Source of the DNA: an uncultured Bacteroidales bacterium
Lineage (GTDB): Bacteria; Bacteroidota; Bacteroidia; Bacteroidales; ML635J-15
DNA length: 64,000 nucleotides
Assembly: GCA_905234755.1 (NCBI GenBank)
Contig: CAJOIT010000003.1
Span: forward strand, 605,331-669,330
Reading direction: 5' to 3'
Below the pieces are notes generated by a model. That model was not told where the DNA came from. It did no database searches and worked only from the letters and a program-made list of their open reading frames with translations. The position numbers and the translations under genes were made by a program. This document shows positions 58,674 through 64,000 of this stretch, piece by piece (positions within the stretch are counted from its first letter, which is position 1; every line of letters starts with the position of its first letter).

Positions 58674-59379
58674 ATGTATTATTGTTGATGATGAACCTCT
58701 GGCACGCGAAGGCATGAGGATGAACATCGAAGAGTTGGACAACCTCGAGTTGGTTGGCGAATTCGCAAGCGCAGCAGAAGCAAGCAAGTTTTTGTTGAAG
58801 AACAAGGTTGACTTGATGTTTTTGGATGTTGAAATGCCAGGAACAAACGGTATCGACTTCCTTAAGAACCTCGACAATCCACCAATGGTAATCCTTACCA
58901 CTGCATATCCTCAGTATGCAGTAGAGGCTTACGAACTTGATGTTGTTGACTACCTTGTAAAGCCTATCAAGTTTGAACGCTTTGTTAGATCGGTTGCAAA
59001 GGCTGATGAAATTATGAAGATGTCGGCTTCACCATGCATTTTCGATGCTTACGAAGACAAGTTTATCTTCATTAAGTCGGAAAGAAAGTATGTAAAGGTT
59101 AATTTCGACGACCTGCTCTTCATCGAAGGTCTGAAGGACTATGTTATTATCCATGCAACACACGGAAAGTATATGACAGCAATGAATGTGAAGACCATTT
59201 TCAACAAGTTGCCGGAAAACACTTTCTTCAGGGTTAGCAAGTCGTATATCGTTAATGTAAACCACATTGACGACATTGATGGCGCATATATTAACATTAA
59301 GGGAAATCAAGTTCCTATCGGACGCTCATACAGGGATTCGTTTGTTGACTATATAAACACTCGCTTGTTGAGAAGATAG
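58666..59379 (+). CDS. LytTR-type response regulator
   Basis: A 237-residue regulator. The receiver domain has Asp8/Asp9, the phospho-acceptor Asp54 in MFLDVEMPG, Thr in ILTTAYP and Lys in YLVKPI. The LytTR DNA-binding domain (about 140-237) has FIFIKSERKYVKVNFDDLLFIEGLKDYV and FFRVSKSYIVNVNHI. It works with the kinase encoded just before. Confidence 0.9.
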   Translation: MIKCIIVDDEPLAREGMRMNIEELDNLELVGEFASAAEASKFLLKNKVDLMFLDVEMPGTNGIDFLKNLDNPPMVILTTAYPQYAVEAYELDVVDYLVKPIKFERFVRSVAKADEIMKMSASPCIFDAYEDKFIFIKSERKYVKVNFDDLLFIEGLKDYVIIHATHGKYMTAMNVKTIFNKLPENTFFRVSKSYIVNVNHIDDIDGAYINIKGNQVPIGRSYRDSFVDYINTRLLRR

Positions 59380-59402
59380 GTTCTCTTAATAAAATCAAAA
59401 AA

Positions 59403-59446
59403 AATAATACCTTAATTTTGAGGTATTATTTTTTTTTGTACCTTTG
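59403..59446 (+). terminator. terminator overlapping a promoter
   Basis: AATAATACCT / AGGTATTATT with an 8-nt loop and a run of T ends the kinase-regulator operon (59403-59437). Inside it TTTTG (59416-59420) and, after 18 nt, TACCTTTG (59439-59446) form the promoter of the Hpt gene. Confidence 0.7.
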
Positions 59447-59479
59447 ACAATTGTGACAAGGATTGATTTGAAACTGAAT

Positions 59480-59806
59480 ATGGAAGCTTTCGATGAGCGC
59501 ACCGCAAGTGATGCCAAGCTGAAAAATGACTTGCTGTCATGTTTCAAAAAGGAATCGCCAAACACATTCAACATCTTGAATAGCATGGTGTTGAATAGTG
59601 ATTATGCTGGTACCGCCAATGAGCTTCACAAGTTGAAAGGCAATGTAGGCATTTTCGGATTCGACAACATTGCCGATTATATTGTCATGATTGAAAAAAA
59701 ACTAAAGTCTGGAGAAAATGCCGATTATTTTGGCATGATCTTGGAATTGTCAAGGTCCGTCAACGAACATATTGTAGAATTAGAAAAAAATATATTAATA
59801 AATTAA
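59480..59806 (+). CDS. Hpt-domain phosphotransfer protein
   Basis: A 108-residue helical protein with the Hpt signature ELHKLKGNVGIFG, His50 being the phospho-acceptor. Such proteins pass phosphate between receivers. It has its own promoter and stands after the LytTR pair, which by itself does not need an Hpt protein; the partner may be elsewhere. ATG 59480 is used, with an upstream TTG in frame. Confidence 0.75.
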   Translation: MEAFDERTASDAKLKNDLLSCFKKESPNTFNILNSMVLNSDYAGTANELHKLKGNVGIFGFDNIADYIVMIEKKLKSGENADYFGMILELSRSVNEHIVELEKNILIN

Positions 59807-59819
59807 ATCGAATAGTAGT

Positions 59820-60992
59820 ATGGGTTTGTTCACAAAACTGAAAAATGAATTTATTGACATTATCGAATGGCTCGATCCGACCAACAATACGATTGTTTAT
59901 CGCTTCGAGAGGTATCAGAACGAAATAAAAATGGGCGCAAAGCTCACCGTAAGGGAGTCGCAGGTGGCTGTCTTCATTAACGAAGGTCAGATTGCCGATG
60001 TGTTCCAGCCTGGCATGTACACGCTGTCAACGCAGAATATGCCAATCCTTGCAACTTTGAAGGGTTGGAAGTATGGTTTCAACAGCCCATTCAAGGCGGA
60101 GGTTTACTTCGTCAACACCAAGAAGTTCCTCGATAACAAGTGGGGCACTCCAAATCCTGTAATGGTAAGGGACCCCGAATTTGGTCCAGTTCGTCTGCGT
60201 GCATTCGGTGTTTACGAATATAGGGTAGAGGATGCAGCAAAGTTCATTAAGGACATTGTTGGAACAGATGGCGACTTTACAGTTGAAAAGATTAACAACC
60301 AGTTGCGTAACATCATAATTACTAGATTCTCGGATGCTGTAGCTGAATCGAAGATTCCTGTTCTTGACATGGCATCGAACTATAACGAGTTCTCGGAAAA
60401 GATTGGTCAGGTAATTATTGATGAATACAAGGAATATGGTTTGAACATGACCAAGTTCCTCGTTTCCAACATCAGTCTGCCCGAAGAGGTTGAAAAGGCT
60501 ATGGACAAGCGTTCGAGCATGGGCGTTCTTGGCGACCTCAACAGATACACGCAATTCCAGGCAGCAAATGCTATGGAAGCCGCTGCTACAAACCCAGGCG
60601 GAGGTGCTGCTGCATCAGGAATGGGAATGGGCATGGGATTTGCTATGGCAGGTCAGATGATGAACGCAATGAATCCGATGATGAATCAGCAGCAGCAAAT
60701 GTACCAGCAACCTCAGCAAGGTGGCTATCAGCAGCAACAGCCGATGGCTCCGCCACCAATGCCGGCAGCTTCGACATTCTTTGTTGCTCTAAACGGACAG
60801 CAGTCCGGACCATTCGACATGAATGCATTGTCATCGATGGTTGCTAACGGTCAGTTGACCAAGGAAACTTTGGTATGGAAGCAGGGTATGCCAGCATGGG
60901 CGGCTGCAGGTACTGTACAGGAATTATCATCACTGTTCGGCGCAGTTCCACCGCCAATGCCAGGGATGCCACCCGTACCACCACAAATGTAA
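59820..60992 (+). CDS. SPFH-domain protein with C-terminal GYF_2 domain
   Basis: A 390-residue protein. The SPFH / band-7 part (about 35-250) is of the YdjI-like type (VRESQVAVFINEGQIADVFQPGMYTL), followed by a Met/Gln/Pro-rich linker (about 262-318) and a GYF_2 domain (about 320-370, FFVALNGQQSGPFDMNALSSMV...WKQGMPAWAAA). Such proteins form membrane-bound scaffolds. No transmembrane segment is seen, so it must bind partners through the GYF domain. Confidence 0.85.
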   Translation: MGLFTKLKNEFIDIIEWLDPTNNTIVYRFERYQNEIKMGAKLTVRESQVAVFINEGQIADVFQPGMYTLSTQNMPILATLKGWKYGFNSPFKAEVYFVNTKKFLDNKWGTPNPVMVRDPEFGPVRLRAFGVYEYRVEDAAKFIKDIVGTDGDFTVEKINNQLRNIIITRFSDAVAESKIPVLDMASNYNEFSEKIGQVIIDEYKEYGLNMTKFLVSNISLPEEVEKAMDKRSSMGVLGDLNRYTQFQAANAMEAAATNPGGGAAASGMGMGMGFAMAGQMMNAMNPMMNQQQQMYQQPQQGGYQQQQPMAPPPMPAASTFFVALNGQQSGPFDMNALSSMVANGQLTKETLVWKQGMPAWAAAGTVQELSSLFGAVPPPMPGMPPVPPQM

Positions 60993-61017
60993 TTGATTAA
61001 CTTTAATAGATTTGAAT

Positions 61018-61401
61018 ATGAAACTTAGATGCTTTTTATTGGTTGTTTTTGCTGCATTAGCATTCGGCGCAAAAGCGCAGACTCTAACAGCAAACGAAAT
61101 CCCCGATGGAATAAATCCTGACGACTATGGATTTCCTCGGATGGAAGAATACGAGCAGCAGATGCCAAAAGATGCAGATTTGTGTTCTCTTTCTTTTGAA
61201 AATGCAACAGGTTATTATGTAGATGTTTGGATTGATAAGTCGTATAAGGGCAGAATTACACCGTGGAAGCGCATGTCGATGAAGATTATATCGAAAGACA
61301 GCGAAGTGTATTTCAGAACCAGCGGCGGAACTTTCCAGTGGTACACAAAAGCCGAATGCGATGGTGCTTTCGTACTTGAAGTTGAAGAGGACGAAGACTA
61401 G
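61018..61401 (+). CDS. small exported protein
   Basis: A 127-residue protein with a signal peptide (MKLRCFLLVVFAALAFGAKA). The mature part has a beta segment NATGYYVDVWIDKSYKGRITPW and an acidic tail. Unknown family. It ends 2 nt before the phosphoesterase gene. Confidence 0.65.
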   Translation: MKLRCFLLVVFAALAFGAKAQTLTANEIPDGINPDDYGFPRMEEYEQQMPKDADLCSLSFENATGYYVDVWIDKSYKGRITPWKRMSMKIISKDSEVYFRTSGGTFQWYTKAECDGAFVLEVEEDED

Positions 61402-61403
61402 AG

Positions 61404-62444
61404 ATGTCGATTATTAGTGCTTTTGTAAAAGAACTTGCTATATTCTCGGACAAACTCAAAATGTCCGAGAATATAGTCATTATACACCATTATAATCCAG
61501 ATGGTGATGCAATAGGTTCATCGCTCGGTTTGTACAATGCTATTAAGCAAACCGGCAAGTCGGTCAAGGTTATCAGCCCGACATTTTTTCCCGACAACCT
61601 AAAATGGATGCCTGGAGCAAAGGAAATGAAGGTCATTGGCAAGAAAACGCAGGATGACCAAACTCTTCTCGATGGTGCCGACATGATTATTTGCGTTGAC
61701 ATGAACGCAAAAAAACGCGCAGGCGTTATTCAACCGCAATTTGAAAAATCGACAGCCTATAAAGCTCTTTTCGATCATCATCCTTTTGTTGAGAAATTTA
61801 CAGATATTGCTATTGCCGATACAAAATATTCATCAACCTGCGAGCTTATATTTGAAGTAATTGAGAATACTTTTCTCAACCAATACTTTAATATGGATGT
61901 GGTCACTTGCCTATATACAGGAATACTTACCGACACTGGTTCTTTCGAGTATAGCTCATCGAATCCGAACCTATTCAGGGTAGTAGGCAAGATTATGGAA
62001 TTCGGCATCGAAAAGAACAAGATATACAACAGGTTGTTCAATGCATGGTCGGAGGATAGAATTAGATTCATGGGCTTTGTGACTTGTAGCAGAATGGTTG
62101 TTATGCAGGAATACAAGACTGCCTATATCTATATAACTGCTGAAGACAGAAAACGATTCAGAGAGAAATTCGGTGATACAGAGAACTTTGTGAACATTCC
62201 GATGCAAATAAACGGAATCGTGTTCACGGCAATATTCATCGAACGCGACAATTTCATTAAGGCAAGCTTCCGTTCTAAAGGAACTTTTGATGTCAATTCG
62301 TTCAGTGCCAAGCATTTCAACGGAGGCGGACATGTGAATGCATCAGGAGGCGAGGCCTATATTCCATTGAACGAAGCCTGCAAGAAGTTTGAGGAACTTG
62401 TCAAGGGAGAATATGCTGAGGAGTTAAAGAATTACATTTACTAA
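61404..62444 (+). CDS. nrnA: DHH/DHHA1 phosphoesterase (NrnA-like)
   Basis: A 346-residue enzyme of the NrnA type, which degrades short oligoribonucleotides and pAp. Metal-binding motifs are HHYNPDGDAIGSS (about 28-40), IICVDMN, the DHH signature ALFDHHPF, and TGILTDTGSFEYS. The DHHA1 domain ends with FNGGGHVNASGG. All are intact, cytoplasmic location. Confidence 0.9.
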   Translation: MSIISAFVKELAIFSDKLKMSENIVIIHHYNPDGDAIGSSLGLYNAIKQTGKSVKVISPTFFPDNLKWMPGAKEMKVIGKKTQDDQTLLDGADMIICVDMNAKKRAGVIQPQFEKSTAYKALFDHHPFVEKFTDIAIADTKYSSTCELIFEVIENTFLNQYFNMDVVTCLYTGILTDTGSFEYSSSNPNLFRVVGKIMEFGIEKNKIYNRLFNAWSEDRIRFMGFVTCSRMVVMQEYKTAYIYITAEDRKRFREKFGDTENFVNIPMQINGIVFTAIFIERDNFIKASFRSKGTFDVNSFSAKHFNGGGHVNASGGEAYIPLNEACKKFEELVKGEYAEELKNYIY

Positions 62445-62454
62445 ACTATGTAAC

Positions 62455-63039
62455 ATGCTTGTAAAAAAGTTGTTATATATAACAATTCTTGTGGTTTTGA
62501 TTGTTTCATGCAAGTCGAACAATGGTGAGCAAACCGAAATTAAAGACCCATATTCAAAAGTCAAGACGGAAAAGCAGGAAGAAACCATTCAGATAAACAA
62601 GGATATGCTTGATGTCAATAGGGATATTGTGGAAAAGTATATCGCTCGTCACAACTGGGAAATGACAGAAACTGAATCCGGACTTTTGTATATGATATAT
62701 GCTAAAACTAATGATACAGAGGTAAAAAGCGGAGATGTTGTCGAGTTTTCTTTTAAGACGTCCTTGTTGAACGGAGATGTGCTTTACGATTCCGATGCAA
62801 CTGGCAATAGAAAAATGACAATTGACAGGAATCAGGAAGAGTCCGGGCTTAACGAAGGTCTTAAGCTAATGAAAAAAGGTGAGAAGGCTTATTTTATCCT
62901 TCAGCCACATTTGGCTTTCGGTGTGGCAGGTGATTCATACAAGATTCCTCCGTATTCCGTTCTGGTTTACGATATTGAGGTGGTTGACATAAAGTCTCCT
63001 GAAAACGAATATTCAGATTACGGAGAGGTTGTACTGTAG
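62455..63039 (+). CDS. FKBP-type peptidyl-prolyl isomerase, lipoprotein
   Basis: A 194-residue protein with a lipobox ending VLIVSCK (Cys about 19) and an FKBP domain (about 90-180: VKSGDVVEFSFKTSLLNGDVLYDS, LMKKGEKAYFILQPHLAFG). It resembles the GldI-type isomerases of Bacteroidota. First of three lipoprotein genes. Confidence 0.8.
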   Translation: MLVKKLLYITILVVLIVSCKSNNGEQTEIKDPYSKVKTEKQEETIQINKDMLDVNRDIVEKYIARHNWEMTETESGLLYMIYAKTNDTEVKSGDVVEFSFKTSLLNGDVLYDSDATGNRKMTIDRNQEESGLNEGLKLMKKGEKAYFILQPHLAFGVAGDSYKIPPYSVLVYDIEVVDIKSPENEYSDYGEVVL

Positions 63040-63041
63040 AA

Positions 63042-63908
63042 ATGAAAAGATATTGTTGCATATTCATACTTTTATCTGCTGTTGTGGTAATGCACTCATG
63101 CAAAGACAATTACGGTGACTTTAATGTCGCAGAATCGGGATTGCAATATCGTTTTGTCGAATCGCACGAGAATGCCCAGCTTCCCCAAATCGGCAATGTG
63201 CTAGAACTCGAATATTCGTATGAAAAGGAGGATGGCACAATTCTTTTCGACTCACGGGAAGGTGGAAGAAAATACATGAAAACTCTTGAAAAACCTGCAC
63301 ATACAGGCGGTAGTATCGAGGATGGATTGGCAATGATGCACGAAGGCGATTCTGCAATATTCAAGATTAGCGCAGAAAATTTCCTGCTCTTTTCGGAGAA
63401 ATACGGACATTTGCCCAATGGAGTCGATGCGCTCGATCCAATTATTATAAAGGTTAGGCTAGTTGACATTATGGACGAGAAGGATATGGAAATATATCTG
63501 TCGTCGCGTTATCACACAGGCGAGGAGAAAGAAATGGAAATCCTTGACAATTACTTGAAAAACGCAAATATTACTGCCGAGCCAACAGAATCTGGTCTGT
63601 ATTTTATTGAACGCAATGCTGGTTCTGGCGATTATATAAAAGAAGGCAATGAAGTTGCTGTAAACTATACACTTACGCTTACGGATGGCTCTCTGGTGGA
63701 AACTACACTTGGTCAAGAACCAATGACATTTGTTGTCGGTAGGGAGAAATTCATTGCTGGCTGGGAAGAAGCCATACGGAGGATGAGAAAAGGAATGACG
63801 GCTACTGTAATCATTCCATCGAAATTAGGATATGGTTCCGAAGCAAAGGGTGATATTTTGCCTTATTCGACATTAATATTTGATATTGAAATCCTTGATG
63901 TTAAATGA
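63042..63908 (+). CDS. two-domain FKBP-type isomerase, lipoprotein
   Basis: A 288-residue lipoprotein (lipobox VVVMHSCK, Cys about 20) with two FKBP modules. The first (about 45-145) is degenerate with a long insert; the second (about 195-288) is canonical with VNYTLTLTDGSLVETT, FIAGWEEAIRRMRKG and IPSKLGYGS. It overlaps the next gene by 4 nt. Confidence 0.85.
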   Translation: MKRYCCIFILLSAVVVMHSCKDNYGDFNVAESGLQYRFVESHENAQLPQIGNVLELEYSYEKEDGTILFDSREGGRKYMKTLEKPAHTGGSIEDGLAMMHEGDSAIFKISAENFLLFSEKYGHLPNGVDALDPIIIKVRLVDIMDEKDMEIYLSSRYHTGEEKEMEILDNYLKNANITAEPTESGLYFIERNAGSGDYIKEGNEVAVNYTLTLTDGSLVETTLGQEPMTFVVGREKFIAGWEEAIRRMRKGMTATVIIPSKLGYGSEAKGDILPYSTLIFDIEILDVK

Positions 63909-64000
63909 GATACAGATTCATCATATTATTGTTGCTGTCATTCGTCATTTTGACGGTAATTTCGTGCAAGGATAAGGAGAAGAAAACGGATGATACAACT
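63905..64000 (+). CDS. N-terminus of a further lipoprotein (partial)
   Basis: The first 32 residues of a gene cut by the window end: a signal peptide with lipobox LTVISCK followed by a charged linker. By position it is probably another FKBP-type lipoprotein, but its domain is outside the window. Confidence 0.6.
   Translation, partial: MRYRFIILLLLSFVILTVISCKDKEKKTDDTT

Overview
The window is a Bacteroidota (probably Bacteroidales) chromosome carrying most of a large, siphovirus-like prophage. Three things point to the phylum. Promoters follow the TTTG / 19-21 nt / TAnnTTTG pattern typical of it. The chromosomal part encodes a DUF4831 protein, a LytS/LytTR-type kinase-regulator pair and a string of FKBP lipoproteins. 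The phage capsid and tail tube carry BACON-type Ig domains. Phage genes fill 1-54155. A tRNA-Phe gene (54232-54304, minus strand) has its 3' end facing the phage and is the likely insertion site. Chromosomal genes follow to 64000. The left phage end lies outside the window.

Layout. 1-3947: small unknown genes, a cytosine-5 DNA methyltransferase and a PD-(D/E)XK-like protein. 4054-6864: an LPD29-type polyvalent protein and a PcfK/PcfJ pair. 6910-8533: portal protein and a small gene. 8643-10872: an inverted block with a MuF head protein fused to a CdiA-type nuclease domain, a candidate immunity gene and, on the other strand, a probable small RNA. 10997-20210: about 26 small accessory genes, including seven YopX paralogues and an ASCH protein. 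20357-21498: a TPR protein and a secreted protein, possible lysogenic-conversion genes. 21660-22084: a highly structured non-coding region ending in a tRNA-like element. 22157-24026: first terminase pair. 24105-25480: endonuclease, RadC and a cI-like repressor. 25630-27207: early small genes. 27283-30423: ParB-like protein, two TET-associated glycosyltransferases and a stand-alone RarA C-terminal domain. 30435-32313: second, unrelated terminase pair. 32384-36795: lysis genes and a repeat-bearing fibre. 36981-38159: tyrosine integrase. 38257-40034: a GHKL/STAS-like/PIN cassette. 40198-54155: scaffold, capsid, connectors, tail tube, chaperones with a -1 frameshift, tape measure and tail tip.

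Two repeated promoter families tie the phage into one regulon. Family A has three near-identical copies (about 3977, 10948, 25563), each heading a non-structural operon; the copy at 25563 is divergent from the repressor, whose own promoter shares the same 16-nt core. Family B has nine copies with an inverted repeat GTGTTT...AAACAC overlapping the -33 box. They head the portal, MuF, both terminase modules, lysis, scaffold/capsid, tape-measure and other units, on both strands. There is only one portal, one capsid and one tape measure, and all are under family B, so I read this as one phage with two terminases and not as two tandem prophages.

The best candidates for unusual biology are the nine-site regulon, the two terminases, the structured RNA region, the GHKL/STAS/PIN cassette beside the integrase, the glycosyltransferase/ParB/RarA-C module with a distant methyltransferase, and the inverted MuF-nuclease gene. 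All family assignments come from reading motifs by eye; no database search was made.
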